In this document: positions 16,100 to 26,121 of the stretch, piece after piece
How positions within the stretch are numbered: position 1 is the first letter of the stretch
Layout: each line of letters starts with the position of its first letter
DNA from: Acidobacteriota bacterium
GTDB taxonomy: Bacteria; Acidobacteriota; Terriglobia; Acidiferrales; UBA7541
Direction of reading: 5' to 3'
NCBI GenBank assembly: GCA_016201215.1
Contig: JACQDH010000187.1
Coordinates: forward strand, 1-32,414
DNA: 32,414 nucleotides
Notes under the pieces: generated by a model
Told to the model about the DNA's origin: nothing
Databases searched by the model: none
What the model saw: the letters and a program-made list of their open reading frames with translations, nothing else
Translations under genes and position numbers: made by a program

Positions 16100-16202
16100 T
16101 AAGTGCTTTAGAATCTGCACACAAGAAAAAATGTGTGCTTGTAAGTGCTTTAGATTCTGCACTTACATATTTCTTGTACGCTAAGTCTTTTAGAATGTGC
16201 AC
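16100..16202. repeat. Three-unit direct-repeat and hairpin array upstream of xseA
   Basis: Three 21-base copies begin at 16100, 16142 and 16182, so the period is about 41 bases. Copies 1 and 2 differ at one base; copy 3 differs from copy 1 at three. Copy 2 is itself an inverted repeat (TAAGTGC and GCACTTA, 10-base centre), and copy 3 pairs CTAAGT with ACTTAG. The array is AT-rich in a GC-rich genome and is bracketed by two G6 runs, at 16075-16080 and 16216-16221 (the second followed by T and G4). The rest of the 15865-16321 gap holds the CHPERSE fragment and the lone -10 box but no gene. Confidence 0.7.
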
Positions 16203-16321
16203 TTAGCTAAGAATAGGGGGGTGGGGTTCACTACGGTTAACTTATTCCGTCCGAGCGGCAAACCACTGAAATTCCGGGACTAAGTTTGCCCGCTGGCGGA
16301 AGCCAAGGTCTCCGAGACAGC

Positions 16322-17683
16322 ATGACGCAATTCCAACTCAACTTGGCGCCCGAGCGAAAAGTCTTGTCGGTCAGCGAGCTGACCGGGCGCATCCGCGACC
16401 TGCTTGCGCGGGAATTCATCGACATCTGGGTGGAAGGCGAAATCTCCAATTGCCACGCGGCGCAGTCCGGCCACTTGTACTTCACACTCAAGGACGCCAA
16501 GGCGCAGGTGCGCTGCGTTTGTTTCCGCAATCAGGTGCGCCTGCTGAAGTTCCGCCCCGAGGACGGCCTGCACGTCACCGTGCGCGGCTCGATCAGTGTC
16601 TATGAGCCGCGCGGGGAATACCAGATCTACGTCGAGCACATCGAGCCGGTGGGCATGGGCGCGCTGCGACTGGCTTTCGAGCAGCTCAAGAAGCGCCTGG
16701 AAGCCGAAGGCCTGTTCGATCCGGCGGTGAAGAAACCCCTGCCCGTGCTGCCGCGGCGCATCGGGCTGGTCACTTCGCCGCGGGGCGCGGCGGTGCGCGA
16801 CGTCGTGCGCATCCTCCGCCGCAGGTTCCCCAACGTCCATTTGATTCTTTATCCCGTGCGCGTGCAGGGCGAAGGCGCCGCCGGCGAAATCGTCGAAGCC
16901 GTCAAGTTTTTCAACCGCAAGCAACTGGCCGACGTGCTGATCCTGGCGCGCGGTGGCGGCTCGCTCGAAGACCTCTGGGCTTTCAACGAAGAAAGCCTCG
17001 CGCGGGCCATCCGCGCCTCCACGATTCCCATCATCACGGGCGTGGGCCACGAGACCGATTTCACCATCGCGGACTTTGCCGCCGATGTGCGCGCCTCCAC
17101 GCCCTCGGCTGCAGCCGAGCTCGTGGTGCAGACGCGGCAGGAGTTCGACCGCCACATCGCGCAACTTCAGCACAAAATGGTTCAGCGGATGCGCTACCTG
17201 CTGCTCGAGTGGCGCCACCGGCTGCAGGAGCTCGCCGCCCATCCCGGTTTTCAGCGGCTGGAGGACCTGCTGCGGCTGAACCGCCAGCAGACCGATGAGC
17301 TGGTCGCGCGATTGGGCGTGGCGCTGCAAGGGCGTCTCGAGCGGCTGCGACGGCGGTTCACCGTGGCGCAGACGCGGATCGTGGCGTTTGACCTGCGCGC
17401 GCGCATCGCCGCGCTGCGCTTGCGCCTGGAGCAGCGCGCCGGCGACCTGCAGGTGCGCGCCGAACGGTTCCTGGTCGGGAAACGCCAGCGGCTGGAGCGA
17501 TTGATGTTGCAACTCGACGAGCGCAGCCCGCTGCGCGTGCTCGAACGCGGCTACGCCATCGTCTATGACGCCGCCGGCAACGTCGTGCGTGCCGTCGAGC
17601 AGGTGGCCATCGGTGATGAAATCGCGATCCAGCTTGCCCGCGGCCGCCTGGGGGCGGAAGTGAAGAGGAAGGAGGGGGAGTAG
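16322..17683 (+). CDS. xseA: Exodeoxyribonuclease VII large subunit
   Basis: A 453-residue nuclease subunit that, with several XseB subunits, degrades single-stranded DNA from both ends. The N-terminal OB fold includes FIDIWVEGEISNCH and SGHLYFTLKD. The catalytic domain has RIGLVTSPRGAAVRDV, LILARGGGSLEDLWAFNEE and ITGVGHETDFTIADF, then STPSAAAE. A long helical, coiled-coil-like region rich in Arg/Leu follows, ending in PLRVLERGYAIV. I chose the ATG at 16322 (MTQFQLNLAPERKVLSVSEL); a TTG at 16286 is possible. No xseB follows; a purine-rich repeat and a hairpin lie after the stop. It is convergent with lepA. Confidence 0.95.
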   Translation: MTQFQLNLAPERKVLSVSELTGRIRDLLAREFIDIWVEGEISNCHAAQSGHLYFTLKDAKAQVRCVCFRNQVRLLKFRPEDGLHVTVRGSISVYEPRGEYQIYVEHIEPVGMGALRLAFEQLKKRLEAEGLFDPAVKKPLPVLPRRIGLVTSPRGAAVRDVVRILRRRFPNVHLILYPVRVQGEGAAGEIVEAVKFFNRKQLADVLILARGGGSLEDLWAFNEESLARAIRASTIPIITGVGHETDFTIADFAADVRASTPSAAAELVVQTRQEFDRHIAQLQHKMVQRMRYLLLEWRHRLQELAAHPGFQRLEDLLRLNRQQTDELVARLGVALQGRLERLRRRFTVAQTRIVAFDLRARIAALRLRLEQRAGDLQVRAERFLVGKRQRLERLMLQLDERSPLRVLERGYAIVYDAAGNVVRAVEQVAIGDEIAIQLARGRLGAEVKRKEGE

Positions 17684-17685
17684 GC

Positions 17686-17719
17686 GAAGTAGAGGAAGTC
17701 AGGGAGGCAGAGGAAGTGG
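17686..17719 (+). repeat. Stand-alone copy of the IVP-flanking purine repeat
   Basis: This 34-base GA-rich tract begins 2 bases after the xseA stop. It matches the minus strand of 13891-13924 in 26 of 34 positions, with 13 of the first 14 identical (GAAGTAGAGGAAGT here). No IVP gene is attached. Low complexity weakens the match. Confidence 0.45.
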
Positions 17720-17730
17720 GAGAGGCGTAG

Positions 17731-17749
17731 CGCAGGCTTCCAGCCTGCG
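17731..17749. repeat. REP-like hairpin between xseA and lepA
   Basis: CGCAGGCT-TCC-AGCCTGCG, a perfect 8-bp stem with a 3-base loop, preceded by GTAG as in the copy at 14819. It lies between convergent genes and may act as a bidirectional terminator, though only a weak pyrimidine run follows on the + strand. Confidence 0.5.
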
Positions 17750-17800
17750 TTCTTCCTTTTCGACGGAGGGTGGGAGCGAAAACCCCGGTGGAGAGCAGCG

Positions 17801-19606
<1,806 letters not shown>

Positions 19607-19922
19607 CGGTCAACAATCTTGCGAGGGTGAAGGTAGACAGCGCTTTCGAGATTCGTGGTGCGTCCCACCCTGCTTCGATTTATGTGCTCCTCTAAACCAC
19701 TCAGTGTGCCACAAACCGGCGCGGCGAGCCAGCGCGCGGGACCGCTTCGCTGGCTGCTCCTCTGGCCCTGCGGGCAGGGTGGGTACAGCTATCCGGCACG
19801 CCACAGGCGCACCACAAGGGTTTGGTGGACGTCCGCCGCACGGTATATAGTCTTAGCTTCGGTGCCCGTGACTCCGTGTGGCGGCGGGGCCTTGACTCCG
19901 TTGCGAATTCAGCTCTGCGCTC
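19607..19922. other. Divergent spacer between lepA and the TPR gene, with two hairpins
   Basis: The 316 bases hold no convincing ORF. AGCCAGCG (19727-19734) and CGCTGGCT (19748-19755) form an 8-bp perfect inverted repeat with a 13-base loop. CCCTGC and GCAGGG (19766-19779) form a second, tight hairpin. A TATAGT box toward the TPR gene is listed separately. I see no clear promoter toward lepA. Confidence 0.5.
19822..19851 (+). promoter_or_regulatory. Candidate promoter of the TPR-thiolase-ribH-nusB run
   Basis: TTGGTG (19822-19827), an 18-base spacer and TATAGT (19846-19851). The -10 box is good; the -35 box keeps only the TTG. A start near 19858 would leave a leader of about 65 bases. Confidence 0.35.
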
Positions 19923-22481
19923 ATGACCGTTGACGTCAACAAACATCTCGAGCGCGCCAAGCGCTACCTGGAGCGGAACAAGCTCGAGGACGCCATCGAG
20001 GCCTACCACGCGGTTCTCGAAGCAGCTCCCCACCATCAGGAAGCCATGCAGGCCCTCGGGGACCTTTACGCTCGGGTGGACAAACCCGAGCGTGCCGCGA
20101 CCTACTACGGCTTGTTGTTCGATCGTCTGACCGACCCTCGCGAAGAGCCCAAGGCCGTCGCTCTCTACACGCGCTTCCTGAGAAACGTTTCGCAACCCCC
20201 GGAACGCGTGGCCCGCTACGCGCTGCTGCTGCAGAAGCAGAACAAGCCCGAGGAGGCCATCGAGCAGTACACCGCTGCGGCCGAACAGTTTGAAGCGTGC
20301 GGCAGAGTCGAGCAGGCGCTGGAGTGCCACGAACGGATTGCCCAGCTCGATCCCGACAACGCGGCGCGCCACCTCGCCCTGGGCGAACTCGCCGAGCGCA
20401 TGGGCAATCTGCCGGTCGCCGCCCGAGGTTTTCTGCGCGCCGGGCAACTGGCCAAGGTTGCGGGCGAAGTCGATGGCGCGCTCGAACTCTACGCCCGTGC
20501 GTACCAACTGGCGCCCGAGGAGCGCGGCGTGGCGCTGCTCTATGCGCAGGCACGGCTGCACAGGGGAGAGGCGGGTGCGGCGGTCGAACTGCTCGAACCC
20601 CTTGCCCCGAGCGAGACCGATCCCGTTTTTCTGGAGACCTTCGGCGAAGCCCTGATGCACGTCGGTCAGCTCGATCGCGCCCGCTCCGTCCTCGAACAGT
20701 TTTACCGAGAGAGAGCCGACAGCTTCGGAAAACTTCTCGAGCTCGCCGACCACTACATCAAGGCGAAGCAGGAAGCGTCGGCCCTGGAGCTTCTCGCTCA
20801 GGTCAAGAAACGCATGTGCGACGCCCACCGCGAAAACGAGTTTGCGGCGCAACTCGACCGCGTGGCGGAAGCCAATCCTTCCTCGGTCGGACTGACCGAA
20901 TTCTGGGGCGCGCTCTATAATGAGTTGAACCGCGAGGCGAAGTATTTTGACGTGCTCGTGCGGCTGTTCGACGTTTACCTGGCGGCTGGCAACGTGACCG
21001 GTGCGTGCGAGACGCTCGACCGGCTGGTGGACATCGACCCTTACGACTTCCGCAACCAGCAGCGCATCGAGCGCCTGGAAGGGCGCGTGGATCCGGCCTA
21101 TCTCCGCAGCGCCAGCTCCCGGCTGGTCAAAGCAGCCTCGCAGGGGCCGCAGGCTCTGGTCATCCAGCGCTCTCTGAGCGAGGAGGAGAGCGAGGACGGG
21201 TTCACCGAGGAAGGGCGCGCGCACCAGGCACTTGAGGATCTGCTCGTGCAGGCGGAAATTTTCCTGCAGTACTCGCTCCAGGCCAAGGCCGTCGAGCGGC
21301 TGCAAAAAATTGCGGAGATGTTCCCCGGCGAAGAAGAACGTAACGAACGTCTTCGCAACCTCTATCAACTCGCGCATTGGTCCCCTGCGGGATCCAAGCT
21401 TCGCGCGGAGAGCTCGTCCGGTGCCGCCACGGCCAGTTCGCAGCCCGGTAAGACAGGTGCCTATAGCCCGGAGACGCTCCGTGACCTTTCCAAGATCAAC
21501 GAGATCAATCAACTCGTGTACCGGCAGGCCAATCCCAAGGTCATGCTTTCGGTCGCCGTCAACCAGGTGGGCAGCTACCTGCGCGTCACGCGCTGCTTGG
21601 CGGTGATGGGGGCGCCGGGACAACCACCGCAGATGGCCGCGGAATACTGCGCACCGGGCGTGGAGGCTTCGCTGGGTGGCCTGATCGTGCGACTGCTTTC
21701 GCAGATCGAGCGCGCGGCCCCGGACTCCCTCGGCGGCTTGCCGCTGGAGGCGGCGGCCGCGCCGGTGCTGCGGGAGATGGGTTTGGAAACTGCGCTCGGC
21801 GTGCAGCTCACCGACAAGGAAACACAGACACCTGCGGGCATGCTCGTCGTCGGCCACGCGGCGGCGCACAAGTGGAAACCCAACGAGACTTACTTCCTGC
21901 AAGCCGTGGGCGACCAGATGCTCCTGAGCGTCAACCACACCCGGCTCCGCACGCTGGTGCGCACCCTCGCCGTGGCCGACGAAAAAACCGGCCTGCTCGC
22001 CCGCAGCTCCTATACGGACTGCCTGCTGGGGGAAACCCAACGGGCCAAGAGTCAGGGCACGCCGCTGGCGCTGGCCATCCTGCAGGTCGACCGCGGCCCC
22101 GAACTGATCCAGCAGCAGGGAGAAGGCATGGTCGAGCGTCACATGGAGCAACTGGCCCGGGCGTTGCAGCCCGTGGCGCGTCAGAATGATTTAGCGGTCA
22201 AGTACACCGCCTGGGCGCTGGCGTTCATCCTGCCGGATACACCCTTGGCGGGGGCGCGGAACCTGATCGAAAAACTGCGCAAGGTCGCCGCTGGCGTGCG
22301 CCCGCCGTGGGATCCGGGGCGCCTCACGATGAGCGCTGGCGTGGCCGAAGCCATTGCGCGCCCCGACTACGATAGCGAAGACATCGTCACCGACTTGATC
22401 AACCGCGCCGAATTCAGCCTGGAAGAGGCGCGGAGGAAGGGCGGCGACACCATTGTGTCGCTCGAAATCTCCCAGGGTTGA
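19923..22481 (+). CDS. TPR protein with GAF-like and degenerate GGDEF domains
   Basis: An 852-residue, apparently cytosolic protein with no signal peptide or membrane span. Residues 1 to about 480 are helical TPR-like repeats (for example HLERAKRYLERNKLEDAIEA, and several A-x-x-Y-x-x-A-x-x-L-x-P units). A Ser/Gly-rich linker (about 488-515) leads to a GAF-like region (about 520-675). Residues 685-845 fit a GGDEF fold: DEKTGLLARSSYTDCL at the start, LTMSAGVAEA and an AEFSLEEARRKGGDTIV ending. The signature is lost: where GGDEF is expected the sequence is TAWAL (762-766), and the first metal Asp is Gln. It is unlikely to make c-di-GMP and may be a sensor or scaffold. The frame runs into the thiolase gene. 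Confidence 0.8.
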   Translation: MTVDVNKHLERAKRYLERNKLEDAIEAYHAVLEAAPHHQEAMQALGDLYARVDKPERAATYYGLLFDRLTDPREEPKAVALYTRFLRNVSQPPERVARYALLLQKQNKPEEAIEQYTAAAEQFEACGRVEQALECHERIAQLDPDNAARHLALGELAERMGNLPVAARGFLRAGQLAKVAGEVDGALELYARAYQLAPEERGVALLYAQARLHRGEAGAAVELLEPLAPSETDPVFLETFGEALMHVGQLDRARSVLEQFYRERADSFGKLLELADHYIKAKQEASALELLAQVKKRMCDAHRENEFAAQLDRVAEANPSSVGLTEFWGALYNELNREAKYFDVLVRLFDVYLAAGNVTGACETLDRLVDIDPYDFRNQQRIERLEGRVDPAYLRSASSRLVKAASQGPQALVIQRSLSEEESEDGFTEEGRAHQALEDLLVQAEIFLQYSLQAKAVERLQKIAEMFPGEEERNERLRNLYQLAHWSPAGSKLRAESSSGAATASSQPGKTGAYSPETLRDLSKINEINQLVYRQANPKVMLSVAVNQVGSYLRVTRCLAVMGAPGQPPQMAAEYCAPGVEASLGGLIVRLLSQIERAAPDSLGGLPLEAAAAPVLREMGLETALGVQLTDKETQTPAGMLVVGHAAAHKWKPNETYFLQAVGDQMLLSVNHTRLRTLVRTLAVADEKTGLLARSSYTDCLLGETQRAKSQGTPLALAILQVDRGPELIQQQGEGMVERHMEQLARALQPVARQNDLAVKYTAWALAFILPDTPLAGARNLIEKLRKVAAGVRPPWDPGRLTMSAGVAEAIARPDYDSEDIVTDLINRAEFSLEEARRKGGDTIVSLEISQG

Positions 22482-22489
22482 GAGGGAGC

Positions 22490-23677
22490 ATGTTCCCCAC
22501 CGACGTTGTGATTCTTGCCGGTGCCCGCACGCCCATGACGCGCTATACGGGCGCTTTTAAGGACACTTCAGCCATCGAGCTGGGCGCCTGTGCAGCCCGT
22601 GAGGCCATCCGCCGCGCCGGAACCGACCCCGCCGAGTTGGACCACGTGATCTTCGGCAATGTGATGCAGACCAGCAGCGACGCCATCTACGGCGCCCGGC
22701 ACGTTGGGCTCAAAGCCGGGCTGAATGCGGAAACCCCGGCCGTGACCATCAACCGCCTCTGCGGCTCGGGAGTCGAAGCCGTCGCACAGGCGGCGCAACG
22801 CATCCTGCTGGGCGAGTCGAAACTCGTACTCGCCGGCGGCATGGAAAACATGACCCAGGCACCTCACGTGGTTCGTGGCGCGCGCACGGGCTTCCGCCTG
22901 GGCGAAGGCCAGTTGGAAGATGCGCTGATGACCGGCTTACTGGACACCTATTGCGGCTGCTCCATGGCTGATACGGCCGAAAACCTGGCCGCCGAGTATG
23001 GCATCACGCGCCGGGCCTGCGACGAATACGCCCTGCGCAGCCAGCAGGCTGCCGAAGCCGCGTATAAAGCCTGCTGGATGAAGGAAGAGATCGTTCCAGT
23101 GGAAGTGAAGCAGGGGCGCAAGTCGCAACTGGTCAGCGAAGACGACCATCGCCGCCCGGACACCACCTTGGAGACGCTGGAAAAACTCCCACCGGCATTC
23201 CGCAAGGACGGGATTGTTACCGCCGGGAACGCCAGCGGGATCGTGGACGGCGCCGCAGCAGTGGTGGTCACGCACGCGCAGACCGCCAGAGAACGCGGCT
23301 GGAAGCCGCTGGGGCGGATCGTCTCCTGGGCCGCTGTCGGCGTTGAGCCGCGCATCATGGGGATCGGCCCGGTGCCGGCGACGCAGAAAGCGCTGGCCAG
23401 CGCGGGCCTCCAGCTCGAGCAGATGGACCGCATCGAGGTCAACGAAGCCTTCGCCCCGCAGTACCTGGCCGTGGAAACAGCCCTGGGCCTCGCTCGTGAC
23501 AAAACCAACGTGAACGGTGGCGCCATCGCTCTTGGCCACCCGCTGGGCGCGACCGGCACGCGGCTCGTGCTGACCCTGCTCCTCGAACTGCGCCGCCGCA
23601 GCTTGCGTTACGGTCTGGCCACGGCCTGCATCGGGGGCGGTCAGGGTATCGCCATGATCGTCGAGTCAATGTCCTAG
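22490..23677 (+). CDS. Acetyl-CoA acetyltransferase (thiolase)
   Basis: A 395-residue thiolase condensing two acetyl-CoA or cleaving 3-ketoacyl-CoA. The nucleophile Cys91 is in NRLCGSGVEAVAQAA, His350 in GGAIALGHPLGATG and Cys380 in ATACIGGGQG, at the spacing known for the family. GGMENMTQAPHVVRGAR and NEAFAPQYLAVE are also typical. The N-terminus MFPTDVVILAGARTPM supports the ATG at 22490, preceded by GAGAGGGAG; a TTG at 22478 would overlap the upstream gene. It is followed within 51 bases by a 3-hydroxyacyl-CoA dehydrogenase and then an enoyl-CoA hydratase, so the three form an acyl-CoA module. Whether biosynthetic (AtoB/PhaA-like) or degradative (FadA-like) is not decided by sequence. Confidence 0.92.
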   Translation: MFPTDVVILAGARTPMTRYTGAFKDTSAIELGACAAREAIRRAGTDPAELDHVIFGNVMQTSSDAIYGARHVGLKAGLNAETPAVTINRLCGSGVEAVAQAAQRILLGESKLVLAGGMENMTQAPHVVRGARTGFRLGEGQLEDALMTGLLDTYCGCSMADTAENLAAEYGITRRACDEYALRSQQAAEAAYKACWMKEEIVPVEVKQGRKSQLVSEDDHRRPDTTLETLEKLPPAFRKDGIVTAGNASGIVDGAAAVVVTHAQTARERGWKPLGRIVSWAAVGVEPRIMGIGPVPATQKALASAGLQLEQMDRIEVNEAFAPQYLAVETALGLARDKTNVNGGAIALGHPLGATGTRLVLTLLLELRRRSLRYGLATACIGGGQGIAMIVESMS

Positions 23678-23728
23678 CCTGACTCTCCGAAATCGTTTAC
23701 ATTCATACCTCGTCTTGGGGGGATTCCT

Positions 23729-24613
23729 ATGCCGATTGACAAGGTGGGTGTGGTGGGATGCGGACTGATGGGCTCAGGCATCGCCCAGGTGGTGGCCCAG
23801 GCCGGCTGCCACGTGGTCGTGCGCGAGGTCAGCGACGAGCTGGTGGCCAAGGGGCTGAAGAGCATCGAGAAGAACCTGCAGCGGCTGGTCGAGAAGGGCT
23901 CGCTCACCGAGGCCCAGCGCGATCAGACCCGCGGCCGCCTGCGCGGCACCACCAGCCTCGACGAGCTGCGCGACACCGACCTGGTGATCGAGGCCATCAT
24001 CGAACAATTGCCTGCGAAGAAAGAGCTGTTTGCCGCTCTCGACAAGCTTTGCCCGAAGGCTACCATCTTTGCCAGCAATACCTCCTCGATTTCGATCACT
24101 GAGATGGCCACCGCCACGCAGCGCCCGGATCGCTTCCTGGGCCTGCATTTTTTCAACCCTGTTCCGGTGATGAAGCTGGTGGAAGTGATCCGCACGATCA
24201 CCACGGACCCGAAAGTGTTCGAGGAAATCGTGGGCTTCGCCGAGCGGCTGGGCAAGACGCCGGTGCGAACGAGCGATCGGACCGGCTTCATCGTGAACCG
24301 GCTGCTGGTGCCCTATCTGCTCGACGCCATCCGCGCGCTGGAAGAGGGCGTGGGCTCGATTGAAGACATCGACAAGTCCATGAAGCTTGGCTGCGGTCAT
24401 CCGATGGGGCCGCTGACGCTGCTGGATTTCGTCGGCTTGGACACCACCTACTACATTGCCAACGTGATGTTCGACGAGTTCAGGGAGCCCCGTTTTGCGC
24501 CGCCGCCGCTGCTGAAGCGCATGGTGCTGGCCGGCTGGAACGGCCGTAAGGCCGGCCGGGGATTCTACGATTACACCGATCCGCAGAACCCCAGGCCGAT
24601 GCAACTGAAGTAG
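23729..24613 (+). CDS. 3-hydroxybutyryl/3-hydroxyacyl-CoA dehydrogenase
   Basis: A 294-residue NAD(P)-dependent dehydrogenase interconverting 3-hydroxyacyl-CoA and 3-ketoacyl-CoA. The Rossmann loop is VGVVGCGLMGSGIAQ (G10-x-G12-x-x-G15). SNTSS, the catalytic His140 in LHFFNPVPVMKLVEV with Glu152, and GFIVNRLLVPYL are all present. The C-terminal domain has GCGHPMGPLTLLDFVGLD and ends with GRGFYDY. It is the short, single-domain Hbd/PaaH type, not a FadB fusion. A GGGGGG run lies just before the ATG. It is flanked by the thiolase and the hydratase genes in the same direction. Confidence 0.93.
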   Translation: MPIDKVGVVGCGLMGSGIAQVVAQAGCHVVVREVSDELVAKGLKSIEKNLQRLVEKGSLTEAQRDQTRGRLRGTTSLDELRDTDLVIEAIIEQLPAKKELFAALDKLCPKATIFASNTSSISITEMATATQRPDRFLGLHFFNPVPVMKLVEVIRTITTDPKVFEEIVGFAERLGKTPVRTSDRTGFIVNRLLVPYLLDAIRALEEGVGSIEDIDKSMKLGCGHPMGPLTLLDFVGLDTTYYIANVMFDEFREPRFAPPPLLKRMVLAGWNGRKAGRGFYDYTDPQNPRPMQLK

Positions 24614-24658
24614 AAGATGAAAACCTAGAGTTGAGATGGGCGGCCGCAACTGGCCTGA

Positions 24659-24689
24659 AACTGATAACGGATGACTGAGAACTGATAAC
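24659..24689 (+). repeat. Short direct repeat before the hydratase gene
   Basis: AACTGATAAC occurs at 24659-24668 and again at 24680-24689, with further ACTGA words between and after. It is AT-rich filler in the 97-base spacer, not a recognised operator. Confidence 0.35.
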
Positions 24690-24710
24690 TGAAGACGGAG
24701 CTGGAATCTT

Positions 24711-25493
24711 ATGGCTTACGAAAATCTTCTGTACGAGAAGAAAGACAACATCGGCTACATCACCTTCAATCGCCCGAAAGTGTTGAACGCCCTCAACCGC
24801 AAGATGATGGAAGAGCTGGGTGATCTGCTCGCCCATGTTCGCGAGGACAAAGAGGTGCGCGTCCTGATTCTGACCGGCGCGGGAGAAAAAGCCTTCGTCG
24901 CCGGCGCGGACATCAACGAGCTGGCGCAACGCACCCCGGTGGATGGCAAAGAGTTCTCCCTCTTCGGCCAGGGCGTGTTGCATATGCTCGAAACGCTCGG
25001 GAAGCCTTCGATTGCCGCCATCAACGGGTTCGCGCTGGGCGGTGGCTGCGAGCTGGCGCTGGCCTGCACGATCCGCCTGGCCAGCAAGACGGCGAGGCTC
25101 GGCCAGCCCGAGGTGAAACTCGGCATCATCCCCGGCTATGGCGGTTCGCAACGCCTGGCGCGGCTGTGTGGCAAGGGCATGGCGCACGAGATGTGCCTCG
25201 GCGGCGAAATGATCTCGGCTGAAGAGGCCCTGCGCATCGGCTTGGTGAATCACATCTACGAACCGGCCGAATTGATGCCCGCCGCCGAGGCGTTGGCGAA
25301 GAAGATCGCCGCAAATGCTCCGCTTGCGGTGAAGTTTGCCATGGAGGCCATCGAGCACGGCATGGAGATGCCGCAGGAAGAGGGCTTGTTTCTGGAAGCA
25401 ACGCTGTTCGGCCTGTGCTGCGCCACCGAGGATATGCGCGAGGGCACCCGCGCATTCTTGGAGAAGCGCCCCGCGCAGTTCCAAGGCCGATAG
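24711..25493 (+). CDS. Enoyl-CoA hydratase / crotonase family
   Basis: A 260-residue crotonase-fold enzyme that adds water to trans-2-enoyl-CoA, or the reverse. The two catalytic glutamates are present: Glu114 in GGGCELALAC and Glu134 in LGQPEVKLGIIPGYGG. The oxyanion-hole segment AFVAGADINEL and the N-terminal ITFNRPKVLNAL are typical, and the length is normal. It completes a thiolase-dehydrogenase-hydratase set suited to crotonyl-CoA/3-hydroxybutyryl-CoA chemistry or short-chain beta-oxidation. No acyl-CoA dehydrogenase or PHB synthase is in the window to choose between them. ribH follows 84 bases later. Confidence 0.93.
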   Translation: MAYENLLYEKKDNIGYITFNRPKVLNALNRKMMEELGDLLAHVREDKEVRVLILTGAGEKAFVAGADINELAQRTPVDGKEFSLFGQGVLHMLETLGKPSIAAINGFALGGGCELALACTIRLASKTARLGQPEVKLGIIPGYGGSQRLARLCGKGMAHEMCLGGEMISAEEALRIGLVNHIYEPAELMPAAEALAKKIAANAPLAVKFAMEAIEHGMEMPQEEGLFLEATLFGLCCATEDMREGTRAFLEKRPAQFQGR

Positions 25494-25504
25494 AACCCGT
25501 CGAG

Positions 25505-25530
25505 GTGAAGCGGCGGACTTCCGCCCGCCA
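25505..25530. repeat. REP-like hairpin, copy B
   Basis: A unit 22/26 identical to 14819-14844. Its stem is GGCGG-ACTT-CCGCC (25512-25525). Two of the four changes disrupt the outer stem pairing seen in copy A. It lies between the hydratase and ribH genes. Confidence 0.45.
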
Positions 25531-25577
25531 TCTGACGTGTTTGTCCAGGTCACGGCCGCGGCCCGCAGAGAGCAGAG

Positions 25578-26120
25578 ATGAAGGGAAAGGCCCAACCCAA
25601 TCAGATCCGCGGTGAGCTGAGCGCTGCGGGGCTGCGCTTCGGCGTAGTGGTCAGCCGGTTCAATAGTTTTATCACCGAGCGCCTGCTCGCCGGGGCGCTC
25701 GACGCGCTTGAGCGTGGCGGGGCCGACGCGAAACAGATTGACGTCGCGCGCGTCCCCGGCTCGTTTGAGATTCCCCTCGCGGCGAAGAAAATGGGTAGCT
25801 CCGGCAAGTACGATGCAGTCATCGCTATCGGCTGCATCCTACGTGGGGAGACCTCGCACTTCGAGTACATCGCCTCCGAGGTGGCGCGCGGCGTGCAACT
25901 CGCACAGATGGACACCGGCGTGCCGATGATTTTTTGCGTGCTGACCTGCGACACCCTCGAGCAGGCCATCGAGCGCGCGGGCCTCAAGAGCGGAAACAAA
26001 GGCTTTGAGGCCGGGCTCAGCGGGCTCGAAATGGCCAACCTCGCGCGCAAGCTCTCCTCCCGCGGTTGGGCAGGAAACGAGGGTCCCGTTCCGCGCCGCA
26101 GTCGCCGTAAGTGCACGTAG
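25578..26120 (+). CDS. ribH: 6,7-dimethyl-8-ribityllumazine synthase
   Basis: A 180-residue enzyme catalysing the penultimate step of riboflavin synthesis, condensing the ribityl-aminopyrimidine with dihydroxybutanone phosphate; it assembles into pentamers or icosahedral shells. Substrate-site segments SRFNSFITERLL, VPGSFEIP and IGCILRGETSHFEYI (catalytic His94) are present, followed by GVLTCDTLEQA-like VLTCDTLEQA and SGNKGFEAGLSGLEM. A basic, low-complexity tail of about 20 residues (GPVPRRSRRKCT at the end) extends beyond the usual C-terminus. No FMN riboswitch is visible in the 84-base spacer. nusB begins 2 bases after its stop; the ribH-nusB pairing is classical. Confidence 0.94.
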   Translation: MKGKAQPNQIRGELSAAGLRFGVVVSRFNSFITERLLAGALDALERGGADAKQIDVARVPGSFEIPLAAKKMGSSGKYDAVIAIGCILRGETSHFEYIASEVARGVQLAQMDTGVPMIFCVLTCDTLEQAIERAGLKSGNKGFEAGLSGLEMANLARKLSSRGWAGNEGPVPRRSRRKCT

Positions 26121-26121
26121 C

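Noticed and set aside
16100-16202. The three-copy array upstream of xseA as a CRISPR
   Set aside because: Only three imperfect 21-base units with spacers of about 20 bases; two units are hairpins, spacers are too short and no cas gene is present.
19701-22151. An 816-codon open frame on the minus strand opposite the TPR gene
   Set aside because: It mirrors the codon structure of the plus-strand gene in GC-rich DNA. Its translation is His/Gln/Arg-rich with no domain, while the plus strand shows clear TPR and GGDEF-like landmarks.
26005-26121. A longer nusB start inside ribH
   Set aside because: The extra 39 residues are out-of-frame ribH sequence; MSLRRKSREFALQ at 26122 is the exact family start.
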